64,000 nt of DNA from Streptomyces sp. NBC_01214. GTDB lineage: Bacteria > Actinomycetota > Actinomycetes > Streptomycetales > Streptomycetaceae. The number at the start of each line of letters is the position of its first letter. The stretch's first letter is position 1. The translations under genes and the position numbers were made by a program. The notes below the pieces were generated by a model. That model was not told the DNA's origin. It saw only the letters and a program-made list of their open reading frames with translations, and did no database searches. The stretch spans positions 4,931,001 through 4,995,000 of the forward strand of contig NZ_JAPEOS010000001.1 in the NCBI RefSeq assembly GCF_026340975.1, given 5' to 3'. Below, piece after piece: positions 7,857-16,383 of the stretch.

Positions 7857-8824
7857 CCGCGACCACCCTGGCCCCCGCGCCCGTCCCGGCGGTCCAGCCG
7901 GGTCCCGCCGAACTGATCGCGTCCGACCACCGGTCGTACTCCTTCGAGTTCTTCCCGCCGAAGTCCGCGAAGGGCGAACGGTCCCTGTGGAGGGCGCTGC
8001 GCCGCGTCGAGCCCCTCCGACCCGCCTTCGTCTCGGTGACCTACGGTGCGGGCGGTTCCTCCCGGGAACGCACCACCTCCCTCACGGAACGCATCGCCGA
8101 GGACACGACGCTGCGCCCGGTCGCACACCTCACCGCGGTCGGCCACTCCACGGCCGAACTGCGCGCCATCATCGGCCGCTACGCCGACGCCGGCATCCGC
8201 GACGTCCTCGCGCTGCGAGGAGATCCGCCCGGAGATCCGAACGGGCCGTGGGTCCCCCACCCCAACGGGCTGAACCACGCCGCCGAACTCGTGGAACTCA
8301 TCCGCGACTGCGGCAACTTCAGCATCGGCGTCGCGGCCTTCCCCGAGCGGCATCCGCGCTCGCCCGACTGGGAGGGCGACATCCGCCATTTCGTGGCCAA
8401 GTGCCGGGCGGGCGCGGACTACGCCATCACCCAGATGTTCTTCCGGGCCGAGGACTACCTGCGGCTGCGCGACCGGCTCGCGGCCGCCGGATGTTACACC
8501 CCCGTCATCCCCGAGATCATGCCCGCCACCCGCTACGAACAGATCAGCCGGTTCGCCCGGCTCAGCAACGCCACGTTCCCCGACCACCTCGCGATGCGGC
8601 TGCGGAGCGCGCAGTACGACCCCCGCACGTCCCACCGCATCGGCGTGGACCACGCCACCGGACTCGCCCAGCGTCTGCTCGACGAGGGCGCGCCCGGCCT
8701 GCACTACATCACGCTCAATGACTCGTCCGCCGCCATGGACATCCACCGGGCGCTGCGGCTGCCCGCACCCCCCGGTCACCGGCAGCCGGAAACCCCGGCG
8801 GCCGTCATCCCGGAGCAGACATGA
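7853..8824 (+). CDS. metF: 5,10-methylenetetrahydrofolate reductase
   Basis: A 323-aa MetF/MTHFR TIM-barrel protein. SYSFEFFPPKS is the N-terminal active-site strand with the catalytic Glu, followed by FVSVTYGAGGSSRERT, HLTAVGHS, VLALRGDPPGD, FSIGVAAFPERHP, KCRAGADYAITQMFF and VIPEIMPAT, all in family order. It makes 5-methyl-THF for methionine synthesis. Overlaps with both neighbours (ATGA with the kinase gene upstream and with the 53-codon ORF downstream) place it in one coupled transcript with metK. The N-terminal tail of about 25 residues is proline-rich and specific to this copy. Confidence 0.94.
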   Translation: MTATTLAPAPVPAVQPGPAELIASDHRSYSFEFFPPKSAKGERSLWRALRRVEPLRPAFVSVTYGAGGSSRERTTSLTERIAEDTTLRPVAHLTAVGHSTAELRAIIGRYADAGIRDVLALRGDPPGDPNGPWVPHPNGLNHAAELVELIRDCGNFSIGVAAFPERHPRSPDWEGDIRHFVAKCRAGADYAITQMFFRAEDYLRLRDRLAAAGCYTPVIPEIMPATRYEQISRFARLSNATFPDHLAMRLRSAQYDPRTSHRIGVDHATGLAQRLLDEGAPGLHYITLNDSSAAMDIHRALRLPAPPGHRQPETPAAVIPEQT

Positions 8825-8982
8825 CCACGGACACCGCATCCGGCACCCACCCGGTCGCCCGGATGCCGGGCTCGAAGCGCCTGACGAAGACCCTCCCGAC
8901 GTTCCGCGCCGAGTTGCGAAGACCCTTCCCGTGGTGCGGCCATCCGTCCGGTGCGGGCGCGTCCGGTGAGGAGGGCGGCTGA
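8821..8982 (+). CDS. 53-aa ORF coupled to metF and to the aroC remnant
   Basis: This small frame starts at ATG 8821 inside the metF stop (ATGA) and ends with TGA 8980-8982, sharing its last base with the ATG of the decayed chorismate synthase gene. Both junctions are of the coupled type seen elsewhere in the operon, which favours translation. The product (MTTDTASGTHPVARMPGSKR then LTKTLPTFRAELRRPFPWCG) is basic, has no signal peptide or membrane segment, and matches no family I recognise. It may be a real small protein or the leftover end of a larger gene lost by deletion. Confidence 0.45.
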   Translation: MTTDTASGTHPVARMPGSKRLTKTLPTFRAELRRPFPWCGHPSGAGASGEEGG

Positions 8983-9935
8983 TGAGCAGGTTGCGCTGGC
9001 TGACCGCGGGAGAGTCCCACGGCCCCGCACTCGTCGCCACGCTGGAGGGTCTACCCGCCGGCGTACCGGTCACCACGCGGATGCTGGCGGACCAGCTGGC
9101 CTGGCGGCGTCTCGGCCACGGACGTGGTGCGCGCATGACGTTCGAGCGGGACGAGGTCACCTTCCTGGGCGGTGTCCGGCACGGGCTGACCCTGGGCTCC
9201 CCGGTCGCGATCACCGTGGGCAACACCGAGTGGCCCAAATGGGAGCAGGTGATGGCGGGCGACCCGGTCGACCCCGAGGTCTTGGCCGGGCTGGCCCGCA
9301 ACGCGCCGCTCACCCGGCCCCGGCCCGGCCACGCGGACCTGTCGGGGATGCAGAAGTACGGCTTCGCCGAGGCGCGGCCGGTGCTCGAGCGCGCCTCGGC
9401 CCGGGAGACGGCGGCCCGGGTCGCGCTGGGCGCGGTGCCCGTTCGTACCTGAAGCAGACCACCGGCATCGAGATCGTCAGCCACGTCATCGAACTCGGCT
9501 CCGCGAAGGCCCCCCCGAGGCGTCCGCCCGACGCCCGCCGACGTGGCGAGGCTCGACGCCGACCCGGTGCGCTGCCTGGACCCGGACGCGTCGAAGGCGA
9601 TGGTCGCCGCAGTGGACCGGGCCCACACGGAGGGCGACACCGGCGCCGTCGAGGGGGGTCTGAGCACCGGTGGGTTGCTGTGGGTGCGCGCCGCGATGAA
9701 GCCGATAGCGACCGTGCCGCGGGCCCTGGGGACGGTGGACGTGGCCACCGGCGAGCCCGCGCGGGCCCACCACCAGCGCTCGGACGTGTGCGCGGTGCCG
9801 GCGGCCGGAATCGTCGCCGAGGCGATGGCCGCCCTCGTGCTGGCGGACGCGGTAGCCGAGAAGTTCGGCGGCGACAGCACACCTGAGACCCGCCGCGCCG
9901 TCCGGTCGTACCTCGACCACCTGACGATCCGGTGA
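8982..9935 (+). pseudogene. aroC: Decayed chorismate synthase
   Basis: The N-terminal part from 8982 (MSRLRWLTAGESHGPALVAT, GRGARMTFERDEVTFLGGVRHG, RPRPGHADLSGMQKYG) is typical chorismate synthase but ends at TGA 9450 after a one-base loss near 9436. Similarity goes on in a second frame (RSYLKQTTGIEIVSHVIELGSAKAP), then a seven-C run at 9510-9516 holds one extra base and restores the first frame (TPADVARLDADPVRCLD). Around 9645 about 80 residues are missing in frame, GDT joining directly to EGGLSTGGLL, and the C terminus to 9935 is intact. The deletion removes much of the FMN/substrate core, so the gene is dead even if the two indels were sequencing errors. A cluster copy would have supplied chorismate to PhzE. 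Confidence 0.9.
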
Positions 9936-10116
9936 GCGCGGCGTCCGCCCACCGTGAGTGAATTCGGCACGGGCGGCACAACCGGTGGAAAGAATCCGCG
10001 ATGTGTCGCCGCTTGCTGGAGCCGCACTGCGGTGGACCGTCACGCTGGTCGAGTTGAGCCCGGGCTTGCCGGCTCACCGTGACGACGATGGATCACTGCG
10101 GTACGAGGAGAGAACG

Positions 10117-10860
10117 ATGAAGATCACTCGCCACCTTCCGGGCGCACCGTGCTGGGCGGACCTCGACACTCCCGACGTCCCCTCCGCGCGCACCTTCTAC
10201 TCCTCCCTGTTCGGCTGGGAGGCCCTTGAACTGCCCGGCGGTTACGTGAACTTCGCGCTGCGCGCGGAGAAGATCGTGGGCGCGATCAAGCTCAAGGAGG
10301 GTGAGGAGCACTCCGCGGGCTGGAGCGTCTACTTCATGACGGACGACCTGGTCGAGACGACGAAGGCGGTGGAGGCGGCCGGCGGCCGTGTGGTCAGTCC
10401 CCCGCGGAAGGTGTCGGTCGCCGGCAGTGCTGCCGTGTACAGGGCCCACGACGGGGCCCTCTTCGGTGCCTGGGAACCCGACAAGCACCCCGGCTCCGGT
10501 CTGGTGCGCGAACCCGGCACGCCGTCCTGGTTCGGGCTGAGCACCCCGGACGTCAACGGCTCCGCGGCCTTCTACGAGCAGGTCTTCGGCTGGACGGCCC
10601 TGCCGCCGACGGCAGGCGACACCACGCGCGTCACCGCAGCCGGTGACGCGGAGGAGTTCGGCGGGATCACCGAGGGGCCCGCGGACTCGACGGGCTGGAG
10701 CCTGCACTTCGGCGTCGAGGACGTCGAAGCGGCAACGGTGACGGCCGCCTCGCTGGGCGGCACGGTCGTCTCCGCTCCCACCGACGTGACCGGTGTGGGA
10801 CGTGTCGCCGTCCTGAAGGATCCGTCCGGCGTGCGCTTCGCGCTGGTCGCCCGAGCCTGA
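10117..10860 (+). CDS. Two-domain VOC (glyoxalase/bleomycin-resistance) protein
   Basis: A 247-aa protein with two VOC repeats: PGAPCWADLDTPDVPSARTFYSSLFGW at the start and PGTPSWFGLSTPDVNGSAAFYEQVFGW at about residue 130. Each half ends with the usual strand near a glycine-rich segment (AHDGALFGAWEP; KDPSGVRFALVARA). Actinobacterial two-domain VOC proteins of this type are mostly uncharacterised and may bind or modify small hydrophobic molecules. ATG 10117 follows GAGGAGAG at an ideal distance; the frame is open from 9958 but the extension lacks family similarity. A strong hairpin follows the stop at once, so it is probably transcribed alone. Whether it gives phenazine tolerance is open. Confidence 0.87.
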   Translation: MKITRHLPGAPCWADLDTPDVPSARTFYSSLFGWEALELPGGYVNFALRAEKIVGAIKLKEGEEHSAGWSVYFMTDDLVETTKAVEAAGGRVVSPPRKVSVAGSAAVYRAHDGALFGAWEPDKHPGSGLVREPGTPSWFGLSTPDVNGSAAFYEQVFGWTALPPTAGDTTRVTAAGDAEEFGGITEGPADSTGWSLHFGVEDVEAATVTAASLGGTVVSAPTDVTGVGRVAVLKDPSGVRFALVARA

Positions 10861-10869
10861 GACCAGCCG

Positions 10870-10920
10870 CACCACACCGGTGGGCCGGCTCCGGCGGAGA
10901 GCCTTCCCACCGGGGTGGTG
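10870..10920 (+). terminator. Hairpin terminator after the VOC gene
   Basis: Arms 10870-10884 (CACCACACCGGTGGG) and 10906-10920 (CCCACCGGGGTGGTG) pair at 14 of 15 positions with a 21-base loop, beginning ten bases after the stop codon. There is no U-tract, as is common for Streptomyces terminators. Confidence 0.7.
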
Positions 10921-11122
10921 CCCCGCTCGCGTGCCCGCATGCGAAGGAAGGAGGTGGTTCGCCGTGCAGAGCGAGCCTCCCAGTCGAACCTCGCGTACCG
11001 CCTTACGGCCGGGGCGTGTTGTGCCCCGGCAGAGCTGATCTCCACCACGCGGGGGCCGGCGTCGGTACGCGTCCCGAGCAGTAGAACATCGCGTCCCCCT
11101 GCCTGCCGAGGTGACTCTTGCC

Positions 11123-12481
11123 ATGACGCATGTCCGACTCTCCGACGACGAGCTGCCCACCGAACTCCAGGACGCTCTCGAACGCCACGACCTCCGGGAC
11201 GCCCAGTTCCTGCTGGGCCAGCGCCCGCCCCATGTGATCGCCGACGAGCTGGCGCGGATGAACGCCGTCGACGCGGTCGTCGCCTTCCGGCTCCTGGAGA
11301 AGGACGAAGCCATCAAGGTCTTCGAGGAACTGGAGCCGGTCGACCAGCAGGCCATCCTGATGGGGCTGCGGGACACGGCCTTCCGCGAGCTGGTCGAGGA
11401 GCTGGATCCAGACGACCGCGTACGCATGCTCCACGAGGCCCCGGCCAAGGTGGTCCAGCGGGTCCTGGCGGGGCTGAGCGCGCACGAACGCCAGATGACC
11501 GCCGCCCTGCTGGGGTATCCGGAGGGCTCCGTGGGGCGCTACATGACACCGGAGGTGGTCGCGGTGGACCGGCACCTGACCGTCCGGCAGGCGCTGGATC
11601 ACGTCCGGGCCAAGGGCGCGGACGCCGAGACCATCTACACACTGCCCGTGGTGGACGCCGGACGCCGCCTGATCGGCGTCGTCGAGCTGCGCGAGCTCGT
11701 ACTCAGCCCGTCGGGACGGGAGGTCCTCGACCTCGTCGCCGCCGACGCGCCCCGCGCGTACGCCTCGGATCCCGCCGAGGACGCGGCGCGCCTGATGCGC
11801 GCGACCAACACCCTGGACCTGCCCGTCGTCGACAGCGAGGAGCGGCTCGTCGGGCTGCTCACCATCGACGACGCGGTCGAGGTGATAGAGGAGGCGGACA
11901 CGGAGGACGTCGTACGTCAGTCCGGGTCGGCTCCGTGGAGCGGACACTACATGGCGGCGACCGTGTGGCAGTTGGCCCGCCACCGGGTCGTATGGCTCCT
12001 GCTCCTGCTGTTGGCCGCGACGCTCACCGTGGCGGTGACCGATGCCTTCGAACAGACCCTCGAGCAGGTCACCCAGCTCGCCCTCTTCATCCCGCTGCTG
12101 ATCGGTACGGGAGGCAACATCGGCGCCCAGGCGGCCACCGCCGCCGTGCGCGCGCTGGCTCTGGGCGAGGTCCGCGGCTCCGACCTGCCCGTGATCATCT
12201 GGCGAGAATGCAGGGTGGGGCTCGTGCTCGGAACGATGCTGGCAACCCTTGGGATGGCGCTCGGTACGGCGTTCGTGGGCGCGCAGATCGCCCTGGTGGT
12301 GGGCGTCGCCCTGGTGATCATCTGCGGGTGGGCCGCGACGGTCGGCGGCACCATGCCGCTCCTGGCCAAGCGTCTTCACATCGACCCGGCGGTGGTCTCG
12401 GCCCCGATGGTGACGACCCTGGTGGACGCCACCGGACTCGTGATCTACTTCCTCACCGCCCGGGCCGTCCTGGGCATGTGA
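11123..12481 (+). CDS. mgtE: MgtE-type magnesium transporter
   Basis: A 452-aa protein with the MgtE layout: an N-terminal helical domain (about 1-125, ELPTELQDALERHDLRDAQFLLG onward), a CBS pair (about 130-255, GRYMTPEVVAVDRHLTVRQALDHV and ASDPAEDAARLMRATNTLDLPVVD), a linking helix, and five membrane segments from about residue 285, including LFIPLLIGTGGNIGAQAATAAVRALALGE, the conserved pore sequence. It imports Mg2+ and gates itself through the cytosolic domains. ATG 11123 fits the family start; a GTG at 11111 would add four residues. The 240-base leader was read for an M-box riboswitch, but no convincing conserved core was found. Confidence 0.94.
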   Translation: MTHVRLSDDELPTELQDALERHDLRDAQFLLGQRPPHVIADELARMNAVDAVVAFRLLEKDEAIKVFEELEPVDQQAILMGLRDTAFRELVEELDPDDRVRMLHEAPAKVVQRVLAGLSAHERQMTAALLGYPEGSVGRYMTPEVVAVDRHLTVRQALDHVRAKGADAETIYTLPVVDAGRRLIGVVELRELVLSPSGREVLDLVAADAPRAYASDPAEDAARLMRATNTLDLPVVDSEERLVGLLTIDDAVEVIEEADTEDVVRQSGSAPWSGHYMAATVWQLARHRVVWLLLLLLAATLTVAVTDAFEQTLEQVTQLALFIPLLIGTGGNIGAQAATAAVRALALGEVRGSDLPVIIWRECRVGLVLGTMLATLGMALGTAFVGAQIALVVGVALVIICGWAATVGGTMPLLAKRLHIDPAVVSAPMVTTLVDATGLVIYFLTARAVLGM

Positions 12482-12513
12482 CGAGGACAGGGCGCGACGA
12501 CAGGGCGCGCGAC

Positions 12514-12571
12514 GACAGGGCCTCCTGGTGCCCGAGTGGGACAGCCACTCCGGCCGCCAGGAGGCCCTGTC
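12514..12571. terminator. Bidirectional hairpin between mgtE and the methyltransferase
   Basis: Perfect 15-bp arms GACAGGGCCTCCTGG (12514-12528) and CCAGGAGGCCCTGTC (12557-12571), with an inner stem GAGTGG/CCACTC. It lies between two convergent genes and can serve both. Confidence 0.85.
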
Positions 12572-12581
12572 CGCTGCCGAC

Positions 12582-13622
12582 TCAGTCAGCGACGGCGACG
12601 ATGACGCTCGACGGCGCCGAAAGCGCCACCGTCTCCGCGTGGCGCAGACCGGCCGCCTTGAACAACGCGTCGAACTCGGCCTCCGTGCGCTCCCGTCCCG
12701 GAGTGAGCGCCATCATCACGATGTCCAGGAACTTCCCGGGGTGCGGGACGTCGCCCTCGGGAATCACCGGGTCGAGGATGACGACCCGGCCGGCGGGGTC
12801 CATGACCTCGCGGATGTTCCTCAGAACGGTGATCGCCTCCGCGTCGCTCAGCTGGTGCACCACGTGCGAGATCACGTAGGCATCGGCGCCGGCGGGAACG
12901 GCGGCCAGGTAGTCACCGGACGCCGTCTCGCCACGGTCGATGACACCGGCCTCGGTGAGCACCTCGACGGCCCCGGGCACGACCTCGGGCAGGTCGAACA
13001 CCACACCGCGCATCTCCGGGTAGCGCTGCAGGATCCGCGCCACGAGATACCCGTGACCACCGCCGATGTCCACGATCTTCCGAATCCCGGTCAGGTCGTA
13101 GGAGGCGACCGCGACGCTCTGGAGGTGGCCGACGATCTCGCCCATCGCGTTGTTGAATATCTGCCCCATCTCCGGGCGAGCGGTCAGGTAGGAGAACAGG
13201 TCGGTGCCGTGCACGTGCTCGAACGCGGACTCTCCGGTGCGGATGCTGTGCCCGAGCGCCGCGTACGCCTGCTGCAACGCCGGCTGCCCCTCGTACCGGA
13301 AGTGGTCCCGCAGCGAACCCGGGACGTCCGAGCGCAGCGTCTCGGCCATGGTGTTGAGCGCGAAGGTACTCGGAGCCACCTCGGTGAACACCCCCTTGCT
13401 GGCGATGGCCCGCAACGCGCGGTACAGGGTGCCCGGGTGCGCGTCGACGCGCTTGGCGATCTCGTCCACCGGCAGCGGACCGGCGGCCAGCTGATCGGCC
13501 ACTCCCAATTCGGCCACCACGTACAGCAGATGCGCCAGCCTCAGGCCGTTCTGGAAGTCCAGCATGCGCCCCTTCGCGGCATCCGGACTCAGCTCGTTGT
13601 TGGCGGCAATATCGGCGGTCAC
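12582..13622 (-). CDS. SAM-dependent O-methyltransferase of the PhzM/hydroxyindole family
   Basis: A 346-aa class I methyltransferase with an N-terminal dimerisation/winged-helix domain (MLDFQNGLRLAHLLYVVAELGVADQLAAGPLPVDEIAKRV; VFTEVAPSTFALN) and a SAM domain (VDIGGGHGYLVARILQRYP motif I; VFDLPEVV; DAYVISHVVHQLSD; RVVILDPVIPEG). This layout is shared by phenazine methyltransferases (PhzM, LaPhzM) and many antibiotic O-methyltransferases. It starts at GTG 13622 with GGAAG upstream. It lies 3.7 kb from the phenazine operon on the opposite strand, separated by the VOC gene and mgtE, but is the only dedicated natural-product methyltransferase near a methyl-supply cassette. A phenazine or phenazine-carboxylate substrate is inference. 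Confidence 0.87.
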   Translation of the reverse strand: MTADIAANNELSPDAAKGRMLDFQNGLRLAHLLYVVAELGVADQLAAGPLPVDEIAKRVDAHPGTLYRALRAIASKGVFTEVAPSTFALNTMAETLRSDVPGSLRDHFRYEGQPALQQAYAALGHSIRTGESAFEHVHGTDLFSYLTARPEMGQIFNNAMGEIVGHLQSVAVASYDLTGIRKIVDIGGGHGYLVARILQRYPEMRGVVFDLPEVVPGAVEVLTEAGVIDRGETASGDYLAAVPAGADAYVISHVVHQLSDAEAITVLRNIREVMDPAGRVVILDPVIPEGDVPHPGKFLDIVMMALTPGRERTEAEFDALFKAAGLRHAETVALSAPSSVIVAVAD

Positions 13623-14826
13623 CCTCGATCACTTCCGTTCGTAGTCGTCGCGGTCGTCGTCGTACCTGCCGTGGCGCGGCGCTCTTCCCCCTTCGAATGA
13701 CGCGTAGAAGAGGAGTCATTTGCCTGAGCGCCTGCGGCCGAGCGGTGAACTGAGAGAATTCTGTTGGCCCGTTCGGGCACGCCGGTAGCGCGCTCTGAGC
13801 GATCTGCAACTTTGCTCCACGGAGCAGGCCTTCGGTGAAGGATGCGTGCAAGCCGGGCTTCCCGGACCCGTGCCCTGATCCACGCGTTTGCACGTCGATG
13901 GCCTCGCAGTCTTCAGCCCGGACCATCGCGCCCTCGACGTTCTGCTGCAGGCCGTCGCCCGCCGTCACCGGCGCTGCGACGCCGCCCGCCGCCCGTCGCC
14001 CCGCGAGCTCGGCAACACCGGGGGTACGGTCCGCACCGAGTCCGGTCACGACGGTCAAGCAGTAGCCCCGCCTACTCCTGGGCCGAGCAGCTGACCGGCA
14101 CGGCTGCGGACGCGCCGTTGGCCGCGCTGCGCGCTGCCGGTGTGCTGGTGCGGATCGCCGCCCGGGAGGGCCGGACGGCCGCTGGCGCGCTGGGTGACGA
14201 CGGCGTGTCCGCCGAAGCGGTGGCCGGGGCGCTCGGGACCACCCGGTCCAAGGCCTTGGTCCTGCTCCTCACCGCGCAGGACAGGTAACGGCACGGGTCG
14301 CTGGTCGCCGGTTGCCAGTCGCTCGGACGACTGCTCCGTCACAGTGCGTCAGTGGCCGGTGCCGCGCTCTACCCGGGTCCGCTCGATGCTGCTGTCCCGC
14401 GCCGTCCGGGTCGGTCGTGAGACCGGACGGGGGAAGGACCGTCACCCGGCCCCGCCGTGTCTGCGTGGCCGTCGGCGGCGGCTCGGTATGGCCGGCCTGC
14501 TCGGGGCGGTTCCGCCGTTGCCAGCGCGGCGGTCCTACTTGAGGGGGAGCGGACTACCGGGGCACGGCGGCGTCCGCCGGGCGCGCCGAGCCGGTCGTAG
14601 GACCCTGCGTACCAGCGGTGATCATGTCTGTGTCAGGCCGGTGCCGTGGTCGCGCCCGAAAGGCGGAGCGGAGCATTCGGGAGCCGGATTTCGGCCGCCT
14701 GTCTGGATATCGCGTGGTACTGGAGAGGGACCAGGGACGGGTCTTCCTGGGGATTCGCTCCTGCCCGCCGATGCCACACGGTGGTCACACCAGCGATTTC
14801 ACCGGAAGAAGGATGGCACGCCTCCC
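13623..14826. other. 1.2 kb without an intact gene; coding remnants
   Basis: No complete gene is recognisable. On the + strand, 13888-14065 (GLAVFSPDHRALDVLLQAVARRH) and, in another frame, about 14083-14288 (AEQLTGTAADAPLAALRAAGVLVRIAAREG, SAEAVAGALGTTRSKALVLLLTAQDR) keep G/C-rich third positions and look like pieces of one or two broken genes. The second piece resembles a helix-turn-helix segment. The rest, 14289-14826, shows nothing beyond the leader of the next gene, which carries GAAGGA before its start. Confidence 0.35.
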
Positions 14827-16383
14827 ATGAAACGCCTCGCACCGCTGCTCGCCACGGTCGGACTCATCGCGACCTCCTTACCCCTGCTGACGGCCCCCCA
14901 GGCAGCTGCCGCCCAGGTCCCCGGCTACATGCGCCAGCAGCCGGACTGGCACCGCTGCAGGCCCGATCAGCCGGTGACGTACGAGTGCGCGACCCTCAAG
15001 GTGCCGCTCGACTACCAGCACCCCCAAGGCCGGATGCTCGACCTTGAGATATCCCGGATCAAGACCGAAAACCCGGGGAAGCGGCGGGGGGTCCTGCTCT
15101 TCAACCCCGGTGGCCCCGGCGCTTCCTCGCTGTTCCGGCCGGTGGTCCTGGACACGAAGATCCCCAAGGACGTACGGGACCAGTACGACCTCATCGGCTT
15201 CGACCCGCGCGGGGTCGGCAAGAGCAGCCCGATCTCCTGTGGCGGGCTGAGCGCGAACGAGCGGGGCCTCGGTGGCCCGTACCGGCCCGAGACCTTCCCC
15301 TCCGACGTGGCCTGGGCACGAAGTGTCGCCGACAAGTGCCGGGAGAAGTCCGGTGACGTCATTCCCCACATCACCACCCGCAACACTGCCCGCGACCTGG
15401 ACGTCATCCGTGCGGCGCTCGGCGAACGGAAGATCTCGTACCTGGGTTACTCGTACGGGACCTACCTCGGGGCGGTGTACTCCCAGATGTTCCCGCAGCG
15501 CACCGACCGCTTCGTGCTGGACAGCGGGGTGGATCCGCAGCGCGTCTGGCGCGGCATGATCCAGGTGTGGGCCACCGAAGCGGAGCCCGCGTTCGCGCGG
15601 TGGACGCGGTGGGCCGCGGAGCGCTCGGACCGGTACGGGCTCGGCACCACTCCCGAAGAGGTGTCCGCCACCTTCTGGAGCCTGGTGGCCCGCGCCGACA
15701 GGGATCCGATCAACCACAACGGGGAGCAGGTCACGGGTGACAGCCTCAGGTCAGACCCCTCCCTGTTCTTCTCCCCGTACGGAGCCTCGGCCGTCATCAA
15801 GTACCTCAAGTCCCTGGCCGAGAACGGGCCCGGGCCGGCGAACGGCGACGCGCCGGATCTGAAGCAACTGCTCGCCGGGTCCCGGCCCTCCGGGGCTGCC
15901 GCCTCCGAGCTGAACACCCCGGGGCCGGGCACCGCAGCCGCCGACTCCGCTTCCGATGGCATGGCCGTCTACTGGTCCGTCGTGTGCGGGGACACGGACG
16001 CCTGGCCGCGCGACCCCGATCAGTACGCGCGGGACGCGGCGCGGGACAAGGCGAAGTATCCGCTGTACGGGGACTTCGCGTCGAACATCAAGCCGTGCGC
16101 CTTCTGGCAGCCGCCGGTTGAGCCCGCGACGCCCATGAAGACCCGGGCCAACGTGCTGACCGTGCAGAACGAATGGGACTCCCAGACCCCGCTGGTCAGC
16201 GGCCAGGGCTTGCACAAGGCGCTCAAGGGCTCACGGATGGTGCTGGCGCTGGGCGGCGAGAAGCACGGCGTGTACCTCTCCGAACCGGCTTCCTGCGCCG
16301 ACGCCACGGTCAACAAGTACCTCGCCACGGGCAGGCTGCCTGCCGCAGACGTGACCTGCCAGGACCCGCCGCCGTTCCCGTAG
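14827..16383 (+). CDS. Secreted S33-family alpha/beta-hydrolase peptidase (SLP/TAP type)
   Basis: A 518-aa precursor with a signal peptide (MKRLAPLLATVGLIATSLPL...APQAAAA, cut near residue 29). The hydrolase core shows LLFNPGGPGAS (oxyanion region), DPRGVGKSSP and the nucleophile elbow GYSYG with Ser209; the acid is Asp451 (NEWDSQTP) and the base His480 (GEKHG). It resembles Streptomyces tripeptidyl aminopeptidase and SlpD/SlpE proteins, exported proteases that remove short N-terminal peptides. ATG 14827 follows GAAGAAGGA. The frame is open upstream to 14140, but only from 14827 does a signal peptide begin. It stands alone, with no operon partner. Confidence 0.92.
   Translation: MKRLAPLLATVGLIATSLPLLTAPQAAAAQVPGYMRQQPDWHRCRPDQPVTYECATLKVPLDYQHPQGRMLDLEISRIKTENPGKRRGVLLFNPGGPGASSLFRPVVLDTKIPKDVRDQYDLIGFDPRGVGKSSPISCGGLSANERGLGGPYRPETFPSDVAWARSVADKCREKSGDVIPHITTRNTARDLDVIRAALGERKISYLGYSYGTYLGAVYSQMFPQRTDRFVLDSGVDPQRVWRGMIQVWATEAEPAFARWTRWAAERSDRYGLGTTPEEVSATFWSLVARADRDPINHNGEQVTGDSLRSDPSLFFSPYGASAVIKYLKSLAENGPGPANGDAPDLKQLLAGSRPSGAAASELNTPGPGTAAADSASDGMAVYWSVVCGDTDAWPRDPDQYARDAARDKAKYPLYGDFASNIKPCAFWQPPVEPATPMKTRANVLTVQNEWDSQTPLVSGQGLHKALKGSRMVLALGGEKHGVYLSEPASCADATVNKYLATGRLPAADVTCQDPPPFP

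Noticed and set aside
7754..10027. 757-codon minus-strand open frame opposite metF and aroC
   Set aside because: Antisense shadow; composition is R/P/S-rich and the + strand carries recognised genes.
10861..11122. M-box riboswitch upstream of mgtE
   Set aside because: The conserved M-box core segments were not recognisable; only the terminator of the preceding gene is clear.
12913..14058. Minus-strand frame overlapping the methyltransferase start
   Set aside because: It shadows the methyltransferase in another frame and its upstream part has no recognisable domain.
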